Shown piece by piece: positions 15,997-24,079 of a stretch of 64,000 bases of DNA; positions within the stretch are counted from its first letter, which is position 1; the number at the start of each line of letters is the position of its first letter. Under the pieces are notes generated by a model. That model searched no databases. It saw nothing but the letters and a program-made list of their open reading frames with translations, and was not told the origin of the DNA. The DNA comes from Rhizobium ecuadorense. GTDB taxonomy: Bacteria; Pseudomonadota; Alphaproteobacteria; Rhizobiales; Rhizobiaceae. The translations under genes were made by a program, and so were the position numbers. The stretch is from contig NZ_LFIO01001733.1 of the NCBI RefSeq assembly GCF_001187535.1, positions 124,001 through 188,000 of the forward strand. Reading direction: 5' to 3'.

Positions 15997-17127
15997 TCAA
16001 ACGGGTGCGAGGTCGCCTCTCGCCCATTCCTCCATCGTTTCCGCCATGAAATCGGCGAAGCGGCCTTCGGCGATCGCCTTGCGGATGCCCTGCATCAGTT
16101 CCTGGTAATAGGCGAGATTGTGCCAGGAAAGCAGCATGCCGCCGAGCGCCTCGTTGGCGCGGACGAGATGGTGCAGATAGGCGCGGGAATAATCGCGCGA
16201 GGCCGGGCAGTTCGACTGTTCGTCGAGCGGGCGCATATCCTCGGCATGGCGGGCATTGCGGATGTTGACCTTGCCGCGGCGGGTAAAGGCCAGGCCGTGG
16301 CGGCCGGAGCGGGTCGGCATGACGCAGTCGAACATGTCGATGCCGCGGGCGACCGATTTCAGCATATCGTCAGGCGTGCCGACGCCCATGAGGTAGCGCG
16401 GCTTTTCCAGCGGCAGCACCGGCAGCGTCGTTTCCAGCATCCGCAGCATGACGTCCTGCGGTTCGCCGACGGCAAGGCCGCCGACCGCATAACCCTTGAG
16501 GCCAAGCTGGCTCAGCGCCTCAGCCGAGCGGATACGCAGCGCCGGGATATCGCCGCCCTGGACGATGCCGAACATCGCTTTTCCCGGCTGCTCGCCGAAG
16601 GCGACCCGGCAGCGCTCGGCCCAGCGCAGCGACATTTCCATGGCGCGCTCGATCTCCTTCGGCTCGGCCGGCAGCGCCACGCATTCGTCGAGCTGCATCT
16701 GGATGTCGGAGCCGAGCAGCCCCTGGATCTCGATGGAGCGCTCCGGCGACATATGGTGCAGGCTGCCGTCGACATGCGACTTGAAGGTGACGCCCTGCTC
16801 GTCGAGCTTGCGCAGGCCGGAGAGCGACATGACCTGAAAACCGCCGGAATCCGTCAGGATCGGGTGCTCCCAGCGGATCAGCTTGTGCAGGCCGCCGAGG
16901 CGGGCGACGCGCTCGGCACTCGGGCGCAGCATCAGATGATAGGTATTGCCAAGGATGATGTCGGCGCCGGTCTCGCGCACCTGGTCGAGATACATCGCCT
17001 TGACGGTGCCGACGGTGCCCACCGGCATGAAGGCCGGCGTGCGGATGGTGCCGCGCGGCATGGAAATTTCGCCGAGGCGCGCGCCCGCATCAGTCTTCTT
17101 CAACGTGAATTGGAAGTTCTCTGTCAT
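15997..17127 (-). CDS. tgt: Queuine/preQ1 tRNA-guanine transglycosylase
   Basis: The 376-aa enzyme exchanges guanine-34 for preQ1 in tRNAs with GUN anticodons. Catalytic residues are visible: Asp93 (TDSGGFQ) and Asp267 (FDCVMPTR), plus GRHGLAFTRRG and YSRAYLHHL. The structural zinc site of bacterial Tgt is CxCxxC plus a His 29 residues after the middle Cys. Here it reads S305-N-C307-P-A-S310 with His336, so two of three Cys are Ser. It starts at ATG 17127, overlapping the queA stop as ATGA. Gene order queA-tgt matches the pathway order in reverse. Confidence 0.95.
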   Translation of the reverse strand: MTENFQFTLKKTDAGARLGEISMPRGTIRTPAFMPVGTVGTVKAMYLDQVRETGADIILGNTYHLMLRPSAERVARLGGLHKLIRWEHPILTDSGGFQVMSLSGLRKLDEQGVTFKSHVDGSLHHMSPERSIEIQGLLGSDIQMQLDECVALPAEPKEIERAMEMSLRWAERCRVAFGEQPGKAMFGIVQGGDIPALRIRSAEALSQLGLKGYAVGGLAVGEPQDVMLRMLETTLPVLPLEKPRYLMGVGTPDDMLKSVARGIDMFDCVMPTRSGRHGLAFTRRGKVNIRNARHAEDMRPLDEQSNCPASRDYSRAYLHHLVRANEALGGMLLSWHNLAYYQELMQGIRKAIAEGRFADFMAETMEEWARGDLAPV

Positions 17128-18263
17128 TTGTCTTTCCGGAAAAGAAGGCTCGCGTCTCCGTAGGAGTAGAAGCGGTAGCCTGTCGAAATGGCGTGTTCAT
17201 AGGCCGCATGCATAGTCTCGAAGCCGGCAAAAGCCGAGACCAGCATGAACAGCGTCGAGCGCGGCAGGTGGAAATTGGTCATCAGCATGTCGACTGCCTT
17301 GAAGCGGTAGCCGGGCGTGATGAAGATACCAGTGGCGCCGGCCCAGGGCTTGATCTCCCCGCTTTCCCCGGCCGCACTTTCGATCAGCCGCAGCGAAGTC
17401 GTGCCGACGCAGACGATACGCCCGCCCCTTGCCTTGACGGCATTCAGCCGGGCGGCGATTTCACCACTGACATAGCCGCTTTCGAGGTGCATCTTGTGAT
17501 CGTCGGTATCGTCGGCCTTCACGGGCAGGAAGGTGCCGGCACCGACATGCAGCGTGACGAAATGGCGTTCGATGCCGGCCTTATCCAGCGCCGCAAACAG
17601 ATCAGGCGTGAAGTGCAGGCCGGCGGTGGGGGCGGCGACGGCGCCCTCCTCGCGTGCGTAGATCGTCTGGTAATCGGCGCGGTCGCGCTCGTCCTCGGGC
17701 CGCTTGGCGGCGATATAGGGCGGCAGCGGAATATGGCCGACGGCGGCGATTGCCTCGTCGAGCGCCGGGCCTGCGAGATCGAAGGCGAGCGTCACTTCCC
17801 CGGCATCGCCCTTTTCCTCGACGGTGGCATCGAGCGAGCCAAGGAAGCAGCTTTCGCCCGAATGACCGAAGGCGATGCGGTCGCCCTCCTTGATGCGCTT
17901 GCCGGGTTTGGCGAAGGCCTTCCAGCGGCTGGGGCCGATGCGCATATGCAGCGTTGCCGACACCTGCTGGCCGCCGGCCCCGTCGCGGTGGCGGATGCCT
18001 TCGAGCTGGGCGGGAATGACCTTGGTATCGTTGAAGACGAGCGCATCGCCGGCCCGCAGGAAGGAAGGCAGATCGCCGACGCGATGATCGGAGAGCACGC
18101 TTTCCGCATGCGGCACGCCTTCAGCATGAGGCCCGCTTTTCGCGTGGGGCCCGCTTTTCGCGTGGGGATTGACGACGAGCAGACGGGCGCTGTCGCGCGG
18201 CTCGGCGGGCCGCAACGCGATGCGTTCATCCGGCAGATCGAAATCGAAAAGGTCTACGCGCAT
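17124..18263 (-). CDS. queA: S-adenosylmethionine:tRNA ribosyltransferase-isomerase
   Basis: QueA transfers and isomerises the ribosyl part of AdoMet onto preQ1-tRNA to make epoxyqueuosine. The start ATG at 18263 (MRVDLFDFDLP) matches the family N-terminus; the open frame continues 17 codons further but unlike the family. Family signatures include FNDTKVIPA, APTAGLHFT and NFHLPRSTLFMLVSAF near the end. Residues 33-56 hold four PHA(K/E)-type hexapeptides (PHAKSG twice, then PHAEGV, PHAESV), encoded by four 18-bp units. These are inserted in a loop before DHRVGDLP and are not part of the common family sequence. Confidence 0.93.
   Translation of the reverse strand: MRVDLFDFDLPDERIALRPAEPRDSARLLVVNPHAKSGPHAKSGPHAEGVPHAESVLSDHRVGDLPSFLRAGDALVFNDTKVIPAQLEGIRHRDGAGGQQVSATLHMRIGPSRWKAFAKPGKRIKEGDRIAFGHSGESCFLGSLDATVEEKGDAGEVTLAFDLAGPALDEAIAAVGHIPLPPYIAAKRPEDERDRADYQTIYAREEGAVAAPTAGLHFTPDLFAALDKAGIERHFVTLHVGAGTFLPVKADDTDDHKMHLESGYVSGEIAARLNAVKARGGRIVCVGTTSLRLIESAAGESGEIKPWAGATGIFITPGYRFKAVDMLMTNFHLPRSTLFMLVSAFAGFETMHAAYEHAISTGYRFYSYGDASLLFRKDK
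18095..18166 (-). repeat. Four tandem 18-bp units inside queA
   Basis: Units at 18131-18148 and 18149-18166 are identical; 18113-18130 and 18095-18112 are diverged copies. The 18-bp length keeps the reading frame and adds six residues per unit. It is a minisatellite whose copy number may vary between strains. Confidence 0.8.
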
Positions 18264-18339
18264 AACGGCACTTTCGGGCAAAGCGAAACCCGCCCCCACG
18301 CGGTTGACGCGCAAGAGCGGGTTTCAGCAGAAATCACAA

Positions 18340-18849
18340 TCAGACGTCGGCGGCAACCCGCATCGAGACGATCGAGTCCGGATCGGAAACCGGCTCGCCG
18401 CGCTTGATCTTGTCGACGTTGTCCATGCCTTCGATGACCTGGCCCCAGACGGAATACTGCTTGTTCAGCCAGGGCGCGTCGGTGAAGCAGATGAAGAACT
18501 GCGAATTGGCCGAGTTCGGGTTCTGCGAACGGGCCATCGAGCAGGTGCCGCGCGTATGGGTGGTCGCGGAGAATTCAGCCTTCAGATCCGGCTTGGAGGA
18601 GCCGCCCATGCCGGCGCGGCCGGGATTGAAAGTTTCCGAGCCCTTCTTGCCGAATTCGACATCGCCCGTCTGGGCCATGAAATCCTGAATGACGCGGTGG
18701 AAAACGACGCCGTCATAGGCCTTCTCGCGGGCCAGTTCCTTGATGCGAGCGACATGCTCCGGGGCGACCTGCGGCAGAAGCTGAATGACAACCTTGCCCT
18801 TGGTGGTTTCCAGAATGATGGTGTTTTCGGGATCCTTGATCTCGGCCAT
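18340..18849 (-). CDS. ppiB: Cytoplasmic cyclophilin-type peptidyl-prolyl isomerase
   Basis: The 169-aa protein has the cyclophilin core: FHRVIQDFMAQTGD with the catalytic Arg, MARSQNPNSANSQFFICF and the Trp of the cyclosporin loop in DAPWLNKQYSVWG. There is no signal peptide, so it acts in the cytoplasm, catalysing cis-trans isomerisation of X-Pro bonds. The next gene upstream encodes the exported form, suggesting a duplication. It lies 28 bp after ppiA and 76 bp before queA in one minus-strand run. Confidence 0.92.
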   Translation of the reverse strand: MAEIKDPENTIILETTKGKVVIQLLPQVAPEHVARIKELAREKAYDGVVFHRVIQDFMAQTGDVEFGKKGSETFNPGRAGMGGSSKPDLKAEFSATTHTRGTCSMARSQNPNSANSQFFICFTDAPWLNKQYSVWGQVIEGMDNVDKIKRGEPVSDPDSIVSMRVAADV

Positions 18850-18877
18850 TGCCTTCTCCTCTTGTTGCTCTCGTAAC

Positions 18878-19450
18878 TTACTTCTTGCCCAGGGTGACCT
18901 TGATCATCCGGTCGGGACTTTTGACTTCGCCGTTCTGACCTTCGCCACGCTTGATCTTGTCGACATTTTCCATGCCGGAAACGACCTTGCCGACGACGGT
19001 GTACTGGCCGTTAAGGAAGGAGCCGTCATCGAACATGATGAAGAACTGCGAATTGGCGGAATTCGGATCCTGCGAACGGGCCATGCCGACGGTGCCGCGC
19101 ACGAACGGGGTCTTGGAAAACTCGGCCGGGATATCCGGCATGTCGGAAGAGCCGGTGCCGGCGAGGCTCGCATCGAAACCCTTTTCCATATTGCCGTATT
19201 TGACGTCGCCGGTCTGGGCCATGAAGCCGTCGATGACGCGGTGGAAGGCGACGTTGTCGTATTCGCCCTTCTTGGCCAGCGCCTCGATCTGGGCGACATG
19301 CTTCGGCGCCACCTCAGGCATCAACTGGATGACGACGGGGCCGTTCTTCAGCTCTATGGTGAGATAGTGATCGGCCGACTGGGCGAAGGCGTCCCCCGCG
19401 AAGGAGGCGAGATACAACACGCCGGCAAATGCGAGATAAAAGAGTTTCAT
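18878..19450 (-). CDS. ppiA: Periplasmic cyclophilin-type peptidyl-prolyl isomerase
   Basis: The start ATG at 19450 has GGAG five bases upstream and begins a signal peptide (core LFYLAFAGVLYLASFAG, cleavage near AFAQ). An upstream open frame of 40 codons is not protein-like. The 190-aa product has FHRVIDGFMAQTGD and MARSQDPNSANSQFFIMF, with the active-site Arg and Gln. A Leu (SFLNGQY) replaces the Trp found in PpiB, as in many exported cyclophilins. Role: proline isomerisation during folding of exported proteins. Confidence 0.92.
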   Translation of the reverse strand: MKLFYLAFAGVLYLASFAGDAFAQSADHYLTIELKNGPVVIQLMPEVAPKHVAQIEALAKKGEYDNVAFHRVIDGFMAQTGDVKYGNMEKGFDASLAGTGSSDMPDIPAEFSKTPFVRGTVGMARSQDPNSANSQFFIMFDDGSFLNGQYTVVGKVVSGMENVDKIKRGEGQNGEVKSPDRMIKVTLGKK

Positions 19451-19508
19451 ATGGGCTCCATTGCGGCGGGTTTCGCCTGGTCTTTGCGCTTGCCAGACTT
19501 CGTACTTG

Positions 19509-20003
19509 TCAGTCTGGGCGCTTGGATGTGAGGGCTTGCAAGACGGCGGCCGGCACGAAGGCGCTGACATCGCCGCCCATGGCGGCGATCTGGCGGACCA
19601 ATGTGGCGGTAATGGGCCGCGAGGCCGTGCCTGCCGGCAAAAAGATGGTCTGGATATCTGGCGCCATCGTTCTGTTCATGCCGGCCATCTGCATTTCGTA
19701 ATCAAGATCTGTGCCGTCGCGAAGACCGCGGATCAGAAGCGTGGCGCCATGGGCGCGGGCGGCATCGACGACCAGATTGTCGAAGGCGACGACGTCGATG
19801 TCGCCGGTCTTGCCGGGCAGCGCTTCGGCCAGCGAAAGGCGGATCAGCTCGGCTCTCTCCTCGAAGGAAAAGAGCGGCGCCTTGCCGGGATGGATGCCGA
19901 TCGCGACGATCACCCTTTGGGCGACGTTCAGCGCCTGGACTAGAACATCCACATGCCCATTGGTGATCGGGTCGAAGGACCCGGGATAAAAAGCTGTCGT
20001 CAT
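19509..20003 (-). CDS. coaD: Pantetheine-phosphate adenylyltransferase
   Basis: The 164-aa enzyme makes dephospho-CoA from 4'-phosphopantetheine and ATP, the penultimate CoA step. The nucleotidyltransferase motif TNGH stands at residues 14-17 in YPGSFDPITNGH, and the second motif is a RPITATLVRQIA-like ISSTxVR segment. RGLRDGTDLDYE is the usual substrate-binding helix. Length equals the family. It is the first gene of the run coaD-ppiA-ppiB-queA-tgt; the grouping with isomerases is typical of rhizobia and has no obvious functional logic. Confidence 0.95.
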   Translation of the reverse strand: MTTAFYPGSFDPITNGHVDVLVQALNVAQRVIVAIGIHPGKAPLFSFEERAELIRLSLAEALPGKTGDIDVVAFDNLVVDAARAHGATLLIRGLRDGTDLDYEMQMAGMNRTMAPDIQTIFLPAGTASRPITATLVRQIAAMGGDVSAFVPAAVLQALTSKRPD

Positions 20004-20083
20004 CTGGCCCGACCGTTGGTTTGACGCCTTTTGTCACGGATGCCGCCTTGCCGCAAGTGATTTGGCCAATCGTCCCGGACGGT

Positions 20084-20420
20084 TGAACGGCGGATGAACG
20101 GCCCGTTCAAGGCGGTTTCAGACGGGATCTGCTTAACTCAAATCATCAAGACAGCCGATGCCATTCCGGCATTTGGCGCTCCCCGAAAGACCACTTCCAT
20201 GCTGATCGTGCTCGTTGCACTTGCCGTTATTTCCTCGCTTGCCGCCGAGATGGCCTATGGCTATTTCGCCGATCGCTACGAGGTGAGCTGGGTGCGGCCG
20301 GAGCTTGCCGAACATGCGGCGATCGTGCGCGCCCAGGGCCGTCTGCGGGAAAAGAAAAACGACGTTCGAATCTGAACGCCAGATGAACGAGACATTCAAG
20401 GAGGCTTCAGATCGGCATTG
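20084..20420. repeat. Two diverged 48-bp direct repeats flanking a small gene
   Basis: 20084-20131 and 20373-20420 align over about 48 bp. Shared blocks are TGAACG, GATGAACG, TTCAAGG and TTCAGA at identical spacing. Each copy stands about 70-100 bp before a small membrane-protein gene. The blocks contain TGAAC/TTCA dyads, so they may be binding sites for one regulator, copied together with the gene behind them. The factor is unknown. Confidence 0.6.
20200..20375 (+). CDS. Small single-span membrane protein (58 aa)
   Basis: From ATG 20200 the product has one N-terminal hydrophobic helix (MLIVLVALAVISSLAAEMAY) and a charged, basic tail ending KKNDVRI. An in-frame ATG at 20094 would add 35 residues, but it lies inside the repeated element that also occurs upstream of the next gene. 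I therefore treat that part as untranslated. There is no strong ribosome-binding site for either start. I do not recognise a family. Its stop codon is the first TGA of the second repeat copy. Confidence 0.5.
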
Positions 20421-20444
20421 GTAAACACCGCCTCAACATCCGGC

Positions 20445-20469
20445 GGAACCATTTTAAAACGGATGCGTT
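20445..20469 (+). promoter_or_regulatory. EcfG/RpoE2-type general stress promoter
   Basis: GGAAC (20445-20449), a 16-nt spacer, and CGTT (20466-20469) match the alphaproteobacterial general stress response consensus GGAAC-N16/17-CGTT exactly. It lies 48 bp before the start of the 51-aa gene, a normal distance. In rhizobia these promoters are read by EcfG/RpoE2 when PhyR is phosphorylated and removes NepR. Position, orientation and exact match support it; no expression data are available. Confidence 0.7.
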
Positions 20470-20517
20470 CATTCAACCGACACATAGATGCGATTATCGC
20501 GGCAGGAAGGACTAAAG

Positions 20518-20673
20518 ATGCCCGGCAAGATTACGATGATTAACGTGCTCTGGATGGTAATGGTCACGGGCATGCTGACCGCAACTGTCGCTCTCTATGA
20601 TCAGAAGATTGATACGTCCAAGGTTTATGGTCCCTATGCTTCGGCCCGGACGGCCGTACTGGGCCAGTACTGA
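20518..20673 (+). CDS. Tiny membrane protein behind the stress promoter (51 aa)
   Basis: AAGGA with a 6-nt spacer precedes ATG 20518; an open frame extends 10 codons further upstream without such a site. The product has one hydrophobic helix (about residues 8-27) and a short polar tail rich in Tyr, Ser and Ala. No family recognised. The next small gene follows after 36 bp, and a terminator closes the unit, so promoter, two genes and terminator form a transcript of about 460 nt. Confidence 0.6.
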   Translation: MPGKITMINVLWMVMVTGMLTATVALYDQKIDTSKVYGPYASARTAVLGQY

Positions 20674-20709
20674 GGGGCGAGAACGCAACTCCCCAGGAAA
20701 GGAATGCCT

Positions 20710-20844
20710 ATGTTCACGATCTTGACAGTGCTCACCGCCCTTATCAGCGTCATGTTCATAGTGTCTGTAGCCTCGACGATATCAGCGCTGCGGCGCGAAG
20801 GTGAAGAGGTCAAGGCGCTGAACGAAAAACATAGAGCGTTCTGA
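20710..20844 (+). CDS. Tiny membrane protein, second of the stress unit (44 aa)
   Basis: The ATG at 20710 has AAAGGA upstream with a 6-nt spacer; ATG 20704 is too close to it. The product is MFTILTVLTALISVMFI followed by more hydrophobic residues and then a charged tail (RREGEEVKALNEKHRAF). It is a single-pass helix with a short amphipathic cytoplasmic end. No family recognised. Good start signals, shared promoter and terminator support it despite its size. Confidence 0.55.
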   Translation: MFTILTVLTALISVMFIVSVASTISALRREGEEVKALNEKHRAF

Positions 20845-20907
20845 CTTTCCTCCTTTTCCAACTCCTTCCCCACCTTGAGCGGCCCCCTTCCGCTGCCAAG
20901 GCCTTTC

Positions 20908-20940
20908 AAAGCCGGATGCACCCAGCGTCCGGCTTTTTCT
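20908..20940 (+). terminator. Rho-independent terminator of the small-gene unit
   Basis: AAAGCCGGA (20908-20916) pairs with TCCGGCTTT (20928-20936) over an 11-nt loop and runs into TTTTTCTTT. It closes the plus-strand small-gene transcript. Confidence 0.8.
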
Positions 20941-20973
20941 TTGCCCCCGGTAAAGACAACCGCGACTGCTAAA

Positions 20974-21001
20974 GAAAAGGGCGGCCCGAAGCCGCCCCGT
21001 T
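20974..21001 (-). terminator. Rho-independent terminator of gyrA
   Basis: On the minus strand GGGGCGGC, a short TTCG-containing loop and GCCGCCC are followed by TTTTCTTT, directly after the gyrA stop. It faces the terminator of the small-gene unit. Confidence 0.75.
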
Positions 21002-21008
21002 CACCTGA

Positions 21009-23831
21009 TCATTCCTCGGCCGGCCCGGCCGGATCGCCATCGGCAGCCGGCGCCTCACCGGCAGCCGCTTCGCCGGTCGCTGCGGCGCCTTCGGCGGTCT
21101 CGACAGTCTCCTCCGCCTCATCCTCCTCAGGCTCGCTGATACGCTCGACCGAGACGACCTTCTCGTCCTTGGCCGTCGAGAAGATGGTGACGCCCTTGGT
21201 GGCGCGGCTGGCGATGCGGATGCCGCCGACCGGTACGCGGATCAGCTGGCCGCCATCGGAAACCAGCATGATCTGATCGCCGTCCTCGATGGGGAAGGCC
21301 GCGACCAGTTCGCCGATCTCGCCGGTCTTCGACGTGTCGGTGGCGCGGATGCCCTTGCCGCCGCGGCCGGAGATGCGGAAATCGTAGGACGACGAACGCT
21401 TGCCGAAGCCTTTTTCGGAGACGGTGAGAACGTACTGCTCGAGCTGCTTCAGCTCTTCGTAACGCTCGTCGGAGAGCTGTCCCTCCTCGGTGACCTCCTC
21501 GCCGACCAGCGCGATCTCCTCGGCCTCACCCGTGGTCAGGCGGCGGTCGTTGGCGGCGCGCTTCAGGTAAGCGGCACGCTCCCACGGCTCGGCGTTGACA
21601 TGGCGGACGATGGTCATCGAGATGATGCGGTCGCCGCCGGCAAGGCTGATGCCGCGCACGCCGATCGAGTTGCGGCCGGCAAAAACGCGGACGTCGTCGA
21701 CGGAGAAGCGGATGCACTGGCCGAGCGCCGTCGTCAGCAACACATCGTCATTCTCCGTGCAGGTCTCGACGGAGAGGATCTCATCGCCCTCCTCCTCGAG
21801 TTTCATGGCGATCTTGCCGTTGCGGTTGACCTGGACGAAATCCGACAGCTTGTTGCGGCGAACCGTGCCGCGCGTCGTCGAGAACATGACGTCGAGATTG
21901 TCCCAGCTCTCCTCGTCCTCGGGCAAGGGCAGGATGGTGGTGATGCGTTCGCCGGGGGCGAGCGGCAGCATGTTGATCAGCGCCTTGCCGCGCGAGGTCG
22001 GCGTGCCGATCGGCAGGCGCCAGACCTTTTCCTTGTAGACGATGCCACGTGAGGAGAAGAAAAGGACCGGCGTATGGGTGTTGACAACGAATAGCCGGCT
22101 AACAAAATCTTCGTCGCGGGTGGTCATGCCGGAGCGACCCTTGCCGCCGCGGCGCTGGGCGCGGTAGGTGGTCAGCGGCACGCGCTTGATATAGCCGAGA
22201 TGCGAAACGGTGACGACCATGTCCTCGCGGGCAATCAGATCCTCGTCGTCCATTTCGAGGCCGCCATCGACGATCTCGGTGCGGCGCGGCGTACCGAATT
22301 CGTCGCGCACGGCAGTAAGCTCATCCTTGACGATGGTCTGGATGCGGACGCGCGAAGAGAGGATATCGAGGTAATCCTTGATTTCCTCGCCGATCTTATT
22401 GAGTTCGTCGCCGATTTCGTCACGGCCAAGAGCCGTCAAACGGGCAAGGCGCAGTTCGAGGATGGCGCGGGCCTGCTCTTCGGAGAGGTTGTAAGTCAGG
22501 TCCTCGTTGATGCGGTGGCGCGGATCGTCGATCAGACGGATCAGGCTTTCGACATCTTCGGCCGGCCAGCGGCGGGTCATCAGTTCTTCGCGGGCCGACT
22601 GCGGATCGGGCGCCTGACGGATGACGCGGATGACTTCATCGATATTGGCGACGGCAATGGCGAGGCCGACCAACACATGGGCGCGGTCACGCGCCTTGCG
22701 CAGCAGGAATTTCGTTCTCCGGCTAACGACTTCTTCACGGAAGGAGACGAAAGCGCGCAGCATGTCGAGCAGGGTCAGTTGCTCCGGCTTGCCGCCATTC
22801 AGCGCCACCATGTTGCAACCGAAAGAGGTCTGCAGCGGCGTATAACGATAAAGCTGGTTGAGGATGACCTCGGCATTGGCGTCGCGCTTCAGTTCGACGA
22901 CGACGCGATAACCCTGGCGGTCGGATTCGTCGCGCAGATCGGAGATGCCTTCGATGCGCTTGTCGCGCACCAGCTCGGCCATCTTCTCGATCATCGTCGC
23001 CTTGTTCACCTGGTAGGGAATCTCGGTGATGATGATCTGCTCGCGGTCGCCGCGCATCGGCTCGATGGCCGCAACGCCGCGCATGATGACCGAACCACGG
23101 CCGGTCTCATAAGCCGAGCGAATGCCGGCACGGCCGAGGATCTTCGCACCCGTCGGGAAGTCGGGGCCGGGAATGATCTGCATCAGTTCCGGCAGTTCGA
23201 TGGCCGGATCGTTGATCAGCGCGATGCAGCCGTCGATGACTTCCGACAGGTTGTGCGGCGGAATGTTGGTCGCCATGCCGACGGCGATGCCGCCGGCGCC
23301 GTTGACGAGCAGATTCGGGAATTTGGCCGGCACCACGACCGGCTCGGAGAGCGTGCCGTCGTAGTTGTCGCGGAAATCGACAGTTTCCTTGTCGAGATCG
23401 TCGAGCAGCGAATGGGCAGCCTTTTCGAGGCGGCATTCGGTGTAACGTTCGGCCGCCGGCGGATCACCGTCGACCGAGCCGAAATTGCCCTGGCCATCGA
23501 TCAGCGGCAGACGCAGCGACCAGGGCTGGGCCATGCGGGCCAGCGCATCATAGATCGCCGAATTGCCGTGCGGATGGTATTTACCCATCACGTCACCGGT
23601 GACGCGGGCGCATTTGACGTATTTCTTGTTCCAGTCGATGCCGAGCTCGGACATGCCGTAAAGGATGCGCCGGTGCACGGGCTTCAGGCCGTCGCGCACG
23701 TCGGGCAGCGCGCGGCTGACGATGACGCTCATGGCGTAATCGAGATACGACCGCTGCATTTCCTCCATGATGGAGATGGGCTCGATGCCTGGCGGGAGCT
23801 TCCCGCCGCCGGGGGGTGTTTGCTCAGTCAA
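21009..23831 (-). CDS. gyrA: DNA gyrase subunit A
   Basis: The 940-aa protein contains the DNA-cleaving Tyr130 (AERYTE), the quinolone region HPHGNSAIYD with Ser91 and Asp95 intact (the susceptible form), and the GyrA box QRRGGKG. It also has the six-bladed C-terminal DNA-wrapping domain. The last 40 residues are very acidic and Ala-rich. Together with GyrB it introduces negative supercoils. The start is TTG 23831: an in-frame stop lies just upstream, and the next Met is residue 22, inside the conserved part. The ribosome-binding site is weak. A 248-bp gap separates it from the divergent marC gene. Confidence 0.97.
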   Translation of the reverse strand: MTEQTPPGGGKLPPGIEPISIMEEMQRSYLDYAMSVIVSRALPDVRDGLKPVHRRILYGMSELGIDWNKKYVKCARVTGDVMGKYHPHGNSAIYDALARMAQPWSLRLPLIDGQGNFGSVDGDPPAAERYTECRLEKAAHSLLDDLDKETVDFRDNYDGTLSEPVVVPAKFPNLLVNGAGGIAVGMATNIPPHNLSEVIDGCIALINDPAIELPELMQIIPGPDFPTGAKILGRAGIRSAYETGRGSVIMRGVAAIEPMRGDREQIIITEIPYQVNKATMIEKMAELVRDKRIEGISDLRDESDRQGYRVVVELKRDANAEVILNQLYRYTPLQTSFGCNMVALNGGKPEQLTLLDMLRAFVSFREEVVSRRTKFLLRKARDRAHVLVGLAIAVANIDEVIRVIRQAPDPQSAREELMTRRWPAEDVESLIRLIDDPRHRINEDLTYNLSEEQARAILELRLARLTALGRDEIGDELNKIGEEIKDYLDILSSRVRIQTIVKDELTAVRDEFGTPRRTEIVDGGLEMDDEDLIAREDMVVTVSHLGYIKRVPLTTYRAQRRGGKGRSGMTTRDEDFVSRLFVVNTHTPVLFFSSRGIVYKEKVWRLPIGTPTSRGKALINMLPLAPGERITTILPLPEDEESWDNLDVMFSTTRGTVRRNKLSDFVQVNRNGKIAMKLEEEGDEILSVETCTENDDVLLTTALGQCIRFSVDDVRVFAGRNSIGVRGISLAGGDRIISMTIVRHVNAEPWERAAYLKRAANDRRLTTGEAEEIALVGEEVTEEGQLSDERYEELKQLEQYVLTVSEKGFGKRSSSYDFRISGRGGKGIRATDTSKTGEIGELVAAFPIEDGDQIMLVSDGGQLIRVPVGGIRIASRATKGVTIFSTAKDEKVVSVERISEPEEDEAEETVETAEGAAATGEAAAGEAPAADGDPAGPAEE

Positions 23832-24079
23832 AACAGATCACGATCTCTTCTAGAATCACTTGAAGATTTATAGCGGAAAGCCCGTTCCCGCGCCAATTTC
23901 ACGCGGCGTTTTGAACAGGCTTTTGCGGCTTAAAGAGGGTAAAACATGTAAGTTGCGCGGCCGAACCGGAGAAATCCGCCGCGGGCCGCCGCGGGATATT
24001 TGCCAAATCGGAATACCGGCTTCACAATCATAAAACCACGCATAAAAACCACGCAACTATATGGGGTTCTCGAGAGACG

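Noticed and set aside
17193..18407. Open frame of 404 codons opposite queA
   Set aside because: Antisense shadow of queA; the translation is low-complexity and begins in non-conserved DNA.
22200..23873. Open frame of 557 codons opposite gyrA
   Set aside because: Antisense shadow caused by codon bias; gyrA motifs are certain and the opposite product is an Asp/Arg-rich string without domains.
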